Of a DNA stretch of 64,000 nucleotides, positions 55,395 through 64,000 are shown one piece after another. This DNA is from Kiritimatiellota bacterium B12222 (lineage in GTDB: Bacteria; Verrucomicrobiota; Kiritimatiellia; SS1-B-03-39; UBA6053): positions 2,728,001-2,792,000 of the forward strand of contig CP120722.1 in the NCBI GenBank assembly GCA_029719485.1. Reading direction: 5' to 3'. The position numbers were made by a program, and so were the translations under genes. The notes under the pieces were generated by a model. The model saw nothing but the letters and a program-made list of their open reading frames with translations. It was not told the DNA's origin and searched no databases. Position 1 is the stretch's first letter. Each line of letters opens with the position of its first letter.

Positions 55395-56318
55395 TTAAAA
55401 GTTAATAGCTCTGTCCAATACAGAAAGTCGGTCAATAACCCCCAGCAATTTCCCATTGGGTGCGGTGACAAAAACTTTGAGCCGTTTCTTCACCGAAAGT
55501 TGGAAAATGACTTCAATGAGTGTCGCCGTGGGAGGAACCGTTGCGACTTCTTTATCCATGATCCCCGAAGCCGTCATTTGATTTTCATTTTGAAAATATT
55601 TATCGAGGGGGTTGAAATTACGTACAAAAGAAACGCTTTGAAGTTGGGTGAAGAATTCAGGCATTCCGTAATAAAACACATTATCAGCGGTAAGCTGTCC
55701 CACCAAAATCCCCTCGTCATCCACCACTGCAATGCAGGCCTCTTTGTGTTTGTACATCAAATGAGTCGCATCCTGCAACTGAGTATCTTCAGTGAGCGTT
55801 ACTCGTGGGGGCAGCATAATATCCGATGCCGTTACGCTGAGTTGCAGGTTTAAGTCGTAATCTTTTAGGTAATTGTAGATGGTCTCCGCATCAGGAGCAT
55901 TTAAAAAATATTGATGAACGGCAGGATCATTCAGTAATCTAGCCAACGTAGACCAAATTTTGATCACAATATTGGGTGTTTCCGCTGGCGCGATCACCAT
56001 GCAGGACAATTGAACCGGCAAGTCATCAATACATTTATAGGGGAGCGGTTTGGCCAAAACGGCAATACACAATCCCAGATGATTAAAACCATTCACACGG
56101 GCATGAGGCACCAAGATCCCATTTCCCAATCCCGTACTTTGCTTTTCTTCCCGTTCCAGTAACATTGCAACCAAGTCATCAAGTGTATTCTCTTTGCGGA
56201 TACGGTCAGGCAGATGGGTATGAATGGCCTGGGCTTGTTGACGCAATAAATCTTCAATCCCATTTGCGTCTACGCCAGTAAGGATCGATTCAGGTTGAAT
56301 AAATTTCAGAAGATTCAT
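55395..56318 (-). CDS. PTS EIIA domain fused to CBS pair, likely transporter regulator
   Basis: 307 residues. Residues 1-150 are a fructose/mannitol-type EIIA domain with the phosphorylatable histidine in GNGILVPHARV (His72). Residues 165-307 hold two CBS motifs (ASDIMLPPRVTLTEDTQLQDATH and ASGIMDKEVATVPPTATLIE, each in short pieces), which bind adenine nucleotides. No PTS permease is near, so a regulatory role is likely. It is coupled to the downstream ion transporter, suggesting that phospho-state and nucleotide level tune ion transport. This is inference. Confidence 0.88.
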   Translation of the reverse strand: MNLLKFIQPESILTGVDANGIEDLLRQQAQAIHTHLPDRIRKENTLDDLVAMLLEREEKQSTGLGNGILVPHARVNGFNHLGLCIAVLAKPLPYKCIDDLPVQLSCMVIAPAETPNIVIKIWSTLARLLNDPAVHQYFLNAPDAETIYNYLKDYDLNLQLSVTASDIMLPPRVTLTEDTQLQDATHLMYKHKEACIAVVDDEGILVGQLTADNVFYYGMPEFFTQLQSVSFVRNFNPLDKYFQNENQMTASGIMDKEVATVPPTATLIEVIFQLSVKKRLKVFVTAPNGKLLGVIDRLSVLDRAINF

Positions 56319-56414
56319 GTAAGAGCATCAATCATAAAACCCTCAGGTAAACAATTTTATTCACACGGCTTAAATTCGAGTTCGGAATTGATCTTCCGAC
56401 CTGCCATAGGGTAG

Positions 56415-57320
56415 ATGGTACATATGATTGAATCAGTATTTCATAAAATTGCGATCTTGAAAGGCGGGTCTGGTTCGGAACGTGACGTTTCGTTAAAATC
56501 AGCAGCCGCGGTAGCTACGGCCTTACGTACCCAGGGATTAGAGGTAGAAGAAGTCGATGTTCGCACCTTAAATTTTACGGTACCGGAAGGCGTAGAAGCC
56601 GTTTTTCCTGTAATTCATGGAGAAATGGGTGAAGACGGAATTGTACAAAGACGCTTAGAGGAACTGGGATTCCCCTATGTGGGATCTCGAAGTTGGGAAA
56701 TGCCACGCAGTTTTGACAAAGAAGTAACCCATGCACTTTTACAAACGGTAGATGTCCCCATGGCACCATGGGAAATGGTGGAACCCGGTCAGACGGTGAG
56801 CCTCTCAGCTCCAGTGGTGTTAAAAGCGCCGCGCCAGGGGTCGAGTATCGGCTTAGAAATTGCAACACAGCACCGAGACATCGCAGATGCGCTGGAAAGT
56901 GTGCGCAAATTTGATCGCAGAATTTTAGCAGAGTCGTTTATTGAGGGAACCGAATGCACGGTGGGTATTGTGGGGGAGGACGTGCTACCCGTGGTGCAAA
57001 TTAATCCGCACTCGGGCACCTATGATTATGAAGCCAAATACCAACGCAACGACACCCAATATTTGGTTCCCGCACCCTATAGCGATGAACTCACAAACCT
57101 ATTGCAGTCCCTGGCGTTAAAAGCCTATCATATCCTGGGTGGTCGCCATTTGGGTAGGGTCGATTTCCGAGTGGATCAAAAGGGAAGTCCTTTTGTTCTT
57201 GAGATGAATCCCTTGCCCGGATTTACCGCCACGAGTCTATTACCCAAAGCTGCCGCGGCTTGCGGGATTGATTTTCAAACGCTCTGTGTTCGCATTCTGA
57301 ATCAGGCCGAGGTAGTGTAA
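56415..57320 (+). CDS. ddl: D-alanine-D-alanine ligase
   Basis: Makes D-Ala-D-Ala for peptidoglycan. 301 residues of the DdlB size class. The N-terminal motif ILKGGSGSERDVSLKSA precedes the ATP-grasp domain, with VLKAPRQGSSIGLEIA, AESFIEGTECTVGIV, GRVDFRVD and EMNPLPGFT carrying the Mg-binding residues. Start at 56415 or 56424 is open; the AGGG site at 56408 is too close to the first and rather far from the second. It heads the ddl-ftsQ-ftsA-ftsZ cluster. Confidence 0.96.
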   Translation: MVHMIESVFHKIAILKGGSGSERDVSLKSAAAVATALRTQGLEVEEVDVRTLNFTVPEGVEAVFPVIHGEMGEDGIVQRRLEELGFPYVGSRSWEMPRSFDKEVTHALLQTVDVPMAPWEMVEPGQTVSLSAPVVLKAPRQGSSIGLEIATQHRDIADALESVRKFDRRILAESFIEGTECTVGIVGEDVLPVVQINPHSGTYDYEAKYQRNDTQYLVPAPYSDELTNLLQSLALKAYHILGGRHLGRVDFRVDQKGSPFVLEMNPLPGFTATSLLPKAAAACGIDFQTLCVRILNQAEVV

Positions 57321-57325
57321 AAAAT

Positions 57326-58183
57326 ATGGCATCTAAACCTATTAAAAAAACGAAAAAACGGACAACCAAACGCAAAAACAGCGTGTTACAGGTGAAATCC
57401 ACCTCTCGTGGAAATTCAACAGGTCTCCCCACTGGGGCATTCTTTTTGTTCGGTGGACTGTGCTTGTTGATGTTGGGCTGGGGCCTGTGGCTTTTCTTCG
57501 GTTGGATGGGTGATTTGCTGTTTATGAAAAATGAGCGCTTCACCTTGCAAGAAGTGGTGGTGAATTCTGATGGAGCGATCTCCATACCTGTTTTGAAAAG
57601 TTTGTCGGGGATTCAAGAGGGAGAAAACTTGTTTAACGTCGATATTCAAAATGTGCAGAAACGCATGGAGAACCAGGCCATTGTGCGCAAAGCTGTGGTA
57701 AGACGCGTTTTGCCGGACACCATTGCAATTACCGTAAATGAACGGGTACCCATCGCCCGCATGGGAAGCGTCGGGGGAAATATGAATTGGGTGCTCGATG
57801 AAGAGGGAATCATTTTGCGTAAAAGTTTTGATCATAAACATCTTCCGTTAATTCGAGGAATCGATGTGAAAATGATGCAACAGGGAGGGGATCTTTCCGA
57901 GGGAAGGTGTGGCCCTGTGTTGCCTTATTTAACCACATTACGCGATATGCCCGGTCGCATCAGGGACTTACTCCCGGTACAGGATGTGAATGTCGGAAAC
58001 CCCGGCTTTTTAGATTTCCGATTAAAGGATGGCTTTAATATTTATTTTCCAAATGAAGGAAATATTGAAGAACTGATTATGAAGGCATCCCGCGGAATTT
58101 ATGAAATTCAAAATCGTGAATTAAATATCACCTTTCTTGATATGCGTCCGGAAGGTCAAAATAAAATTGGAGCTCCGGAATAA
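57326..58183 (+). CDS. ftsQ: Cell division protein FtsQ
   Basis: 285 residues. A highly basic cytosolic tail (1-27), one membrane helix (about 33-55), a POTRA domain (about 70-140, with IPVLKSLSGIQEGENLFNVDI in two parts) and the FtsQ beta domain. It links FtsB/FtsL to the divisome in the periplasm. It sits five bases after ddl and two bases before ftsA. Sequence divergence is typical for FtsQ, and the call rests on domain order and position. Confidence 0.92.
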   Translation: MASKPIKKTKKRTTKRKNSVLQVKSTSRGNSTGLPTGAFFLFGGLCLLMLGWGLWLFFGWMGDLLFMKNERFTLQEVVVNSDGAISIPVLKSLSGIQEGENLFNVDIQNVQKRMENQAIVRKAVVRRVLPDTIAITVNERVPIARMGSVGGNMNWVLDEEGIILRKSFDHKHLPLIRGIDVKMMQQGGDLSEGRCGPVLPYLTTLRDMPGRIRDLLPVQDVNVGNPGFLDFRLKDGFNIYFPNEGNIEELIMKASRGIYEIQNRELNITFLDMRPEGQNKIGAPE

Positions 58184-58185
58184 CT

Positions 58186-59391
58186 ATGGCACATCCGATT
58201 GCAGTCTTGGAAATTGGCACCTCAGAAGTAAGAGTCTTGGTCGCTGAACCTCGTGAGGACGGTCATCTGATGATTACCGGCGTGGGGCGTTATCCCTCGA
58301 GTGGGGTCCGCAAAAGTGAATTAATCGATTTTGAAAATGCAAAAATCTGCCTTAAAAATGCGATTATTGAAGCTGAAAAAAATGCACAAGTTTCCATTCA
58401 GGAAGTTTTAATGGTGTTCAGTGGCGATCATATTCGTCAGGTCGTAAACCGCGGAACGGTGAGTGTCTTGTCTCCGGATAGAATCATCACGGCTGACGAA
58501 CGTGAAGAAGTGATGGAAGCAGCCCGGGCGATTAATTTACCGCACGATCACGAAATTATTCATACCTTGACCTGCAAATATTACATCGAGGATCGCAAAG
58601 ACGGTGTGTTAAATCCGGATGGCATGGAAGCCTCTCGTCTCTCTTTGGACATGCTCATTCTCTATGGACAGAGTAACCGACTACGCAATCTTTTCCGTTT
58701 GGCCGAGGAATGTGCCCTGGAAGTGAGCCAAGTAGCATTTGCCGGGCTTTGCTGCGGATTATCCGTCCTCACCCCTCAACAAAAAGAGGTGGGGGGGATT
58801 TTAATTGATTTAGGGGCCGGGACATCAGATTACGTGGTGTATTCCGACCAATTTATTGCCTTGGCCGGTTCTTTAGGGGTAGGGGGCGATCATGTGACCA
58901 ATGATTTAGCTGCCGGGTTAAATTTATCGACCGCTCAAGCAGAACGATTAAAAATCAAATATGGTGCGGCCATGGTGGATTTAAGTTCGCGTGGACGTCG
59001 GATTCCGATTCCTCCTGAAACAGGCTTCAGAGCTCAAGAAGTCCTTTCTCGGGACGTGAACACCATCATCCATGCCCGCATGGAAGAAGTTTTTGAATTA
59101 ATCAAAGCACAAGTGGATAAAGACGTACGCAAAAAAAACTTTGGAGCAGGCGTGATCCTCACAGGCGGAGGCGCACAAATGACCCGCATTCAAGATTTAG
59201 CGTCACGCGTCTTTCAAATGCCCTGCCATATCGGAGTGCCCCGTGAAATTAGTGGCTTGGCATTACCTTCTGAAAGCCCAGAATTTGCAGCTACCGTAGG
59301 TATGCTCAAATACAGTCTTCGTTCTGGAGCTAATGCTACACGAGGACCCGTATTTGGAAACTTGATCCGTAAAATGTTTGGCAAACCATGA
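58186..59391 (+). CDS. ftsA: Cell division protein FtsA
   Basis: 401-residue actin-fold ATPase that tethers FtsZ to the membrane. Phosphate 1 motif VLEIGTSEVRVLV, the SHS2-type 1C domain at about 85-160, phosphate 2 motif LIDLGAGTSDYVVY and adenosine motif VILTGGGAQM. The C-terminal helix (FGNLIRKMFGKP) is amphipathic and basic, as needed for membrane binding. It overlaps ftsZ by four bases (ATGA). Confidence 0.96.
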   Translation: MAHPIAVLEIGTSEVRVLVAEPREDGHLMITGVGRYPSSGVRKSELIDFENAKICLKNAIIEAEKNAQVSIQEVLMVFSGDHIRQVVNRGTVSVLSPDRIITADEREEVMEAARAINLPHDHEIIHTLTCKYYIEDRKDGVLNPDGMEASRLSLDMLILYGQSNRLRNLFRLAEECALEVSQVAFAGLCCGLSVLTPQQKEVGGILIDLGAGTSDYVVYSDQFIALAGSLGVGGDHVTNDLAAGLNLSTAQAERLKIKYGAAMVDLSSRGRRIPIPPETGFRAQEVLSRDVNTIIHARMEEVFELIKAQVDKDVRKKNFGAGVILTGGGAQMTRIQDLASRVFQMPCHIGVPREISGLALPSESPEFAATVGMLKYSLRSGANATRGPVFGNLIRKMFGKP

Positions 59392-60620
59392 GTACGTCCC
59401 CACTTTTAACTGATAACAGCCCTCAAATCAGGGATGATCTCCCTATCTTGTTTCTTGCAGTAGGAAATGCAGGCGGGCAATTAATTTCGCATTTACCTAA
59501 GCGTGTTCCTGAGTTGACCTATGTTGCGGTAGACACAGACCAAAGCAGTCTGGATGCCTTGACTTTTGAACGAAAAATCTTGTTAGGTGAAACCTTAACG
59601 GGAGGCATGGGCACAGGAGGTAATTTTGATCTGGCTCAACAATGCCTGGATGCTGGTGAGGATCAACTTTACAGTTTATTTCAAGGGTTCAAGGTCTTGG
59701 TTTTGGTTGCGGGTTTAGGGGGAGGCACCGGCGGGGGGCTAGGGCCTTCACTGGCGGACCGTGCACGCGAATCGGGGTTAATTGTCATCTCTGCGTTGGT
59801 CCAACCCTTAGAAGCCGAGGGAGGAACGCGCAGAAACTTAGCCGAGTCTTCCCTGCAGCAGTTTAGAGAAACCAGTGACGGCGTCATGTTGTTTCCTCTA
59901 GAAGCATTAAAATCTCAAGAAGATCCCAGTATGGTTTTGCCGCGTTTGCTTAAAAAATGTGGTATGGAAATTGGACGGGCCATGGGCGGACTCGCCGTAC
60001 TTTTACGTTCCGGATGGTTGATCCCTTTGAGCATTCAAGATTTGATTCAAACCCTAAAACGTGCGGATGGATATTGTCGATTGGTTGCAGTGTCTGCCGA
60101 TGGCGAAGATCGGATCCCTCACTTATTGGATCAACTCTTTAGTCATCCTCTCATCGATCGCGGAAGTTTACTAGCCCACAGTGGTGGCGTGGTGGTGGGC
60201 ATGCTCTGCGGTCCACTCACTCCTGTAAGCGATTTAGAACGCATTAGTTTAGAGGTGCGACGGGTCTTACGTTCGGATGCTGATTTAAAAATCGGCGTTG
60301 CCCAAGATGAACGATTTGGATCTCATATTGCGTTGGTCGTAATGGTTGCTGAACAATGGTCAACCGCACCGGTTGGACTCGAGTTGTTAGCTGAAGAAAA
60401 TGCATTAGAGGATGAAGAGATTGAAGCAGGTGGTGAGCAAAGTGCACTTAAAACACGTAAAATGTTGGTGCAGGGTGAGATTGAACTCGCGACCTCCGCG
60501 CGATACAAAGAACGCTTCAAAGGCATGGCACCCACGATTGTCGAAGGGGCAGATTTAGATACACCCACCTTCATACGCAAAGGCTTGCGTTTAAGCTTTC
60601 ACAAGGAAAGCTCTTCATGA
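59388..60620 (+). CDS. ftsZ: Divergent cell division protein FtsZ
   Basis: 410-residue tubulin-like GTPase. The GTP loop reads LGGGTGGGLGP (111-120) where GGGTGTG is standard. The N-terminal glycine cluster is reduced to AVGNAGG. In the T7 loop the usual NVDFADV is IPLSIQDL, so Asn207 and Asp209 (E. coli numbering) are replaced by Pro213 and Ser215, while Asp212 is kept as Asp218. GEDRIPHL matches the conserved GEDRA segment. The C-terminal DLDTPTFIRK (389-398) resembles the conserved tail that binds FtsA. Position after ftsA supports the call; GTPase rate may be altered. Confidence 0.92.
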   Translation: MSTSPLLTDNSPQIRDDLPILFLAVGNAGGQLISHLPKRVPELTYVAVDTDQSSLDALTFERKILLGETLTGGMGTGGNFDLAQQCLDAGEDQLYSLFQGFKVLVLVAGLGGGTGGGLGPSLADRARESGLIVISALVQPLEAEGGTRRNLAESSLQQFRETSDGVMLFPLEALKSQEDPSMVLPRLLKKCGMEIGRAMGGLAVLLRSGWLIPLSIQDLIQTLKRADGYCRLVAVSADGEDRIPHLLDQLFSHPLIDRGSLLAHSGGVVVGMLCGPLTPVSDLERISLEVRRVLRSDADLKIGVAQDERFGSHIALVVMVAEQWSTAPVGLELLAEENALEDEEIEAGGEQSALKTRKMLVQGEIELATSARYKERFKGMAPTIVEGADLDTPTFIRKGLRLSFHKESSS

Positions 60621-61327
60621 TCAAAGCCCTCCTCATGTGGCTTGTACTGGGGGGCGTAATTTGGGCTGAAGAGTATTCGTCTCTGCCAGAGCTTACTCAG
60701 ATTCAGTCTGAGGTTACACGATTGGGAAGTGAACAGTATGAAGATCGACTCCACGCAAATCTTCGATTGGAAGAGTGGGGCGAAAAGTATCCCAGATATT
60801 TGCTGACGCAATTGGTGTCACTCTATCCACAACAAGATGACCCTGAAGTGATCTATCGCATGGAAATTTTGTTAAAAAAATGGGCGAAAGTGACTTTATT
60901 TAATGTGCCCAGGGGATTTTTAGGGATTAATTTTGAGTATCGTCGTGCCAGTCGTGCGACAGAGTCTTACATTGCGGTCCTCTCCGTCGTCGACGGTTCT
61001 GCCGCAGACAAATCAGGATTAAAAAATGGAGATCAAATCATCAGGGTTGATGACAGCGAAGTGAAAACATTCAGCTCTGATCAAACTTTTTCTCAACTGA
61101 TTCAACAAAAGATGCCTTTGCAGCAAATTTCATTGCTGGTGAAACGCGCCGACAAGGTATTCGAAGTAGATGTTTTTTTGGGGTATCGGCCAATGCTCTA
61201 TAGAGACTTTACCGAGTTTGAACTCGTTGAAGATTTCAAAGTTCGTGACTGGTTAAAACAGATAAAAAAGGGTCCCTCCACGAATCGGAATCAACCCGTA
61301 GGTAGCTTTGAAGCTCAATCACCATGA
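60617..61327 (+). CDS. Secreted PDZ-domain protein
   Basis: 236 residues. A signal peptide (about 1-17, GVIWAEE) is followed by a helical domain resembling HEAT-type turns (20-95) and one PDZ domain (about 98-195, with RGFLGINFEY, GSAADKSGLKNGDQIIRVDD). No protease domain is present, so it probably binds peptides or helps a partner. It overlaps ftsZ by four bases (ATGA), which ties it to division or envelope synthesis by position. Partner unknown. Confidence 0.82.
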   Translation: MIKALLMWLVLGGVIWAEEYSSLPELTQIQSEVTRLGSEQYEDRLHANLRLEEWGEKYPRYLLTQLVSLYPQQDDPEVIYRMEILLKKWAKVTLFNVPRGFLGINFEYRRASRATESYIAVLSVVDGSAADKSGLKNGDQIIRVDDSEVKTFSSDQTFSQLIQQKMPLQQISLLVKRADKVFEVDVFLGYRPMLYRDFTEFELVEDFKVRDWLKQIKKGPSTNRNQPVGSFEAQSP

Positions 61328-61334
61328 ATGCCGC

Positions 61335-62036
61335 TTAACGTCTTTGACTCAGAAGTCCAGATCGGTAGAGCCAATACAGCAATGTCATTACTGCGGAAAT
61401 AGCAGAAGCAAGATAGGTAAGAAAAGCCGCATTAAGTACGGCACTTGCATCAGCTTCTTGCGCCGGGCTGACCACACCATCACGCACCAATACTTTTTTA
61501 GCCCGCGCACTGGCATCCCACTCTACAGGAAGGGTTACCAAGGTAAACAGCACAGATACGGTGAGCAATAAAGCCCCTGCAATCATCATATTCTGTCCCA
61601 TGGGTGAACCACTCATAAACAATCCCAACATCAGCAAGGGCATACTGAGCTTACTTGTGAACGTGGTTGCTGGAACCAAACGAGATCTCAAAGCCAAGGG
61701 TTTATAGCCAGAGGCATGTTGGAGTGCATGACCTGCTTCATGACAGGCGACCCCCACGGCAGACAATGAACGACCATCAAAGACCTGAGGACTCAGTCTA
61801 AGGACTTTGCTCCGTGGATCATAGTGATCACTTAAAAACCCTTGAACTTTTTCAATTCCCACATCTTGAATATGTTCGCGTTGCAACATTTGATGGGCCG
61901 CTTGCGCGCCCGTGAGCCCACTTGACGCGGCAACTTTCGAGTATTTATTAAACCGAGACTTCGTAAGCGCTGAGGCATACATGGACAACAGCAATGCGGG
62001 CAGGGCAAAAATAAAATAGACTGGGTCAAAAATCAT
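61335..62036 (-). CDS. Membrane zinc metallopeptidase (YugP family)
   Basis: 233 residues with membrane helices at the N-terminus and three more after the active site. The zinc motif HEAGHALQH sits in the middle, followed by SRLVPATTF and a downstream Glu/Asp-rich part (LPVEWDASARA), as in COG2738 YugP proteins. The substrate is unknown. The ATG at 62036 is preferred over the GTG at 62045, since GGAG lies ten bases before the ATG and only one base before the GTG. Convergent with the PDZ gene, 7 bases apart. Confidence 0.9.
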   Translation of the reverse strand: MIFDPVYFIFALPALLLSMYASALTKSRFNKYSKVAASSGLTGAQAAHQMLQREHIQDVGIEKVQGFLSDHYDPRSKVLRLSPQVFDGRSLSAVGVACHEAGHALQHASGYKPLALRSRLVPATTFTSKLSMPLLMLGLFMSGSPMGQNMMIAGALLLTVSVLFTLVTLPVEWDASARAKKVLVRDGVVSPAQEADASAVLNAAFLTYLASAISAVMTLLYWLYRSGLLSQRR

Positions 62037-62111
62037 GAGGATCACGCTCCAAATAAAGAGATAAAGAAGGGTTCACAATATAGAGACCCCTTGAGTGAGG
62101 AGTGTTCAATT

Positions 62112-64000
62112 TTAAAGCAACGCTTTTGCTTTCGCACTAAAGATCACCATGCTGTGAGGTTTCACCATGATGGAGCTTCCCATATTCGAACGATGTACCC
62201 GGCGAGCGGTCGTGTATGCCCGCATGATCCATTTAAATTTATCAGTATCAGGCATATTAAAACGCAAGGGTCTTGCGGAAGCATTGAAGAAAATCAATAC
62301 ATCCTCATGATCTTTATCGCTACGTAAATGCTTCGCTAATCCACTGATACGCAAGCCTACGGCTTGGTCTTCTCTCCAGTTCGGGGCTTGATTTTTAGGA
62401 CCAATCCAATGTACCCGCCCCGCAGCAATCTCAGAACCTTGGTCATGAACCAAACCATTAAACTGCAACGCGGGCAGGGAGGCCCGCAATTCCGTCATTT
62501 TCTTAAAAAATTCAAGGAGATCTTGATTTTCAGGTGTTAGATCCCAATTTAACCAACTCAGTTGATTGTCCTGACAATAGGCATTGTTATTGCCTTTTTG
62601 TGTCCGTCCCATCTCATCACCTGCCGGAATCATGGGGATTCCTCGAGAGATGAGCAGAGTGGCTAAAAAGTTTTTTTGCATCCGCAAACGCAAGGCTTCA
62701 ATTTTAGTGTCGGTACTTTCACCTTCCACCCCACAATTATTACTGTGATTTTCCTTTTCACCGTCGCGGTTTTTTTCGAGATTCGCTTCATTGTGTTTTT
62801 CGCGATAACTCACCAAATCGCGTAAGGTAAATCCATCATGACAGCACACGAAGTTAATGGTCTTCGAGCTTCCCATGGGTTGACCGGCATACAAATCTTC
62901 ACTGCCCAATAAGCGCGTAGCAAAACTGGAGAGTAGGCCGGGTTCTCCAGACCAAAACCGCCGCACATCATCCCGATATTTCCCATTCCATTCAGCCCAT
63001 CGTTTTGAGGGAAAGGACCCCACTTGATAAGCTCCTGCTGCATCCCAGGCTTCGGCAATCATTTTGGTGTCACGCAAAATAGGATCTTCATCAATGGCCT
63101 CAATCAAAGGAGGGCGTTTGAGCATTTCTCCTTTACGCCCCCGACAGAGAATCGATGCGAGATCAAACCGAAAACCGTCAATATGATATTCCATCACCCA
63201 ATGCCTCAGACTGTCTAAAATCAGATGACTGACTACCGGATGATTACAATTCACGGTATTGCCACAACCACTGTAGTTGGTGTGACGACCTTCTTTGCTA
63301 TCCATAATGTAGTAGACATCTTCCCCTAAAACTTTGAATCCCGTATTGTATTCATTATCGCCCCCTTCAGAAGTGTGATTGTAGACCACATCGAGAATCA
63401 CTTCCATGCCGGCCTCATGAATCGCTTTTACTAAAGCTTTAAATTCATCCACCTGAGCCCCTTGATTACCGCTACTGGAAAAACGGCTCATGGGGGAAAA
63501 GAAATTTTGGGTACTGTAGCCCCAATAATTACGTAATTGAGAACGGGCATCTCCTTGATGAAAGTACTCCATTTCATCAAACTCATATACGGGAAGCAGT
63601 TCAATTGTGGTTACACCTAAAGATTTCAAATAGGGGATTTTCTCGATAAAGCCTTTGTATGTTCCGGGATGATTGACCCCACTTGCTGGACCTGCCGTAA
63701 AACCGCGCACATGCACTTCATAGACAACCATCTCGTTCCACGGAATTTGAGGCGATTGATCTTTTCCCCAATCAAATTGAGAATCCACAATGACTCCTTT
63801 CGGAAATGCTTTGCCTGTATGAAAGGGTTCTCCGGGGTGTCGGATATTGCTGTGTCCCCACTGAACAGGTCCCGCCACGGCGGGGGCATAAGGATCGAGG
63901 ACAAATTGATCCGCAGGGAAACGGTGTGTATCACGGTTTACCCGCCAAGCATAACACCATCCCGCTTTGACTCCAGGAACCACCACACTCCACAAATCTC
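62112..64000 (-). CDS. glgX: Glycogen debranching enzyme (GH13, GlgX/TreX-type), partial
   Basis: At least 627 residues, with the frame open to the right window edge. The N-terminal CBM48 is partly missing beyond the edge. GH13 motifs: DVVYNHTSEG, DGFRFDLAS with the nucleophile Asp, IAEAWDA with the acid/base Glu and FVCCHDGFTL with the stabilising Asp. RGIPMIPAGDEMGRTQKGNNNAYCQ, in pieces, is typical of isoamylase-type debranching enzymes. It hydrolyses alpha-1,6 branches of glycogen and pairs functionally with glgB at 25.3 kb. Confidence 0.95.
   Translation of the reverse strand, partial: DLWSVVVPGVKAGWCYAWRVNRDTHRFPADQFVLDPYAPAVAGPVQWGHSNIRHPGEPFHTGKAFPKGVIVDSQFDWGKDQSPQIPWNEMVVYEVHVRGFTAGPASGVNHPGTYKGFIEKIPYLKSLGVTTIELLPVYEFDEMEYFHQGDARSQLRNYWGYSTQNFFSPMSRFSSSGNQGAQVDEFKALVKAIHEAGMEVILDVVYNHTSEGGDNEYNTGFKVLGEDVYYIMDSKEGRHTNYSGCGNTVNCNHPVVSHLILDSLRHWVMEYHIDGFRFDLASILCRGRKGEMLKRPPLIEAIDEDPILRDTKMIAEAWDAAGAYQVGSFPSKRWAEWNGKYRDDVRRFWSGEPGLLSSFATRLLGSEDLYAGQPMGSSKTINFVCCHDGFTLRDLVSYREKHNEANLEKNRDGEKENHSNNCGVEGESTDTKIEALRLRMQKNFLATLLISRGIPMIPAGDEMGRTQKGNNNAYCQDNQLSWLNWDLTPENQDLLEFFKKMTELRASLPALQFNGLVHDQGSEIAAGRVHWIGPKNQAPNWREDQAVGLRISGLAKHLRSDKDHEDVLIFFNASARPLRFNMPDTDKFKWIMRAYTTARRVHRSNMGSSIMVKPHSMVIFSAKAKALL

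Noticed and set aside
1..64000. Mobile elements, prophage or CRISPR
   Set aside because: No transposase, integrase, phage gene, terminal repeat pair or spaced repeat array was found on reading both strands.

Overview
This 64 kb window is a chromosomal segment of a Gram-negative bacterium. It has outer-membrane proteins, lipoproteins, a Wza/Wzc-type polysaccharide exporter and a dcw-type division cluster. Several traits point to the PVC superphylum, most likely Verrucomicrobiota or a close relative: a very divergent FtsZ behind ddl-ftsQ-ftsA, RNase HIII, a huge coiled-coil protein with an N-terminal zinc ribbon, a cytosolic Hanks-type kinase with FHA-like proteins, and menaquinone genes. This placement is inference from gene content; no rRNA is present. 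Coding density is high, with many ATGA-type overlaps. I saw no insertion sequence, prophage, CRISPR array or clear genomic island, and no gene-free stretch longer than 300 bases.

Layout. 1-2.7 kb: nucleotide synthesis on the minus strand (pyrE, guaB, guaA cut by the left edge). 2.8-9.5 kb: AT-hook-like protein, orphan TolC-like protein, azoreductase-like flavoprotein, Ser/Thr kinase, rlmB, ferrochelatase and a LOG protein. 9.6-15.1 kb: folate and thymidylate genes (pabB-pabC fusion, thyA, folA), then two ferredoxin-reductase-like flavoproteins on either side of a BI-1 membrane protein. 15.1-20.4 kb: the 1755-residue coiled-coil protein. 20.7-25.0 kb: a glycosyltransferase and an operon for activated rhamnose (rfbB, a eukaryote-like epimerase/reductase, rfbA). 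25.3-29.7 kb: glgB, a Vat-type acetyltransferase and a flavin disulfide reductase. 29.8-35.0 kb: a MoxR ATPase pair, a repeat-containing secreted protein and an L,D-transpeptidase. 35.1-37.2 kb: menG-menF. 37.4-43.3 kb: an unrecognised membrane operon (anchored protein, ABC transporter, FHA-like/GTPase-like membrane protein) facing a small membrane protein. 43.5-45.8 kb: cNMP-domain protein, pflA-like activase and RNase HIII. 45.9-52.8 kb: polysaccharide synthesis and export. 52.9-54.1 kb: tRNA-Cys, gcvH, lipB. 54.1-56.3 kb: ion transporter with an EIIA-CBS regulator. 56.4-61.3 kb: ddl-ftsQ-ftsA-ftsZ plus a PDZ protein. 61.3-64 kb: a membrane zinc peptidase and glgX, cut by the right edge.

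How they fit together: the rhamnose operon, the glycosyltransferases and the Wzc/Wza/ligase block probably act together to build and export a surface polysaccharide. glgB and glgX serve glycogen branching and debranching. pabBC, thyA and folA form a folate/dTMP set. gcvH and lipB form a lipoylation pair. The most unusual points are the rhamnose operon that lacks rmlC but carries a plant-type NRS/ER-like enzyme, the FtsZ with an altered catalytic loop but a conserved C-terminal tail, and the unassigned ABC/FHA-like operon at 37.4-42.7 kb.
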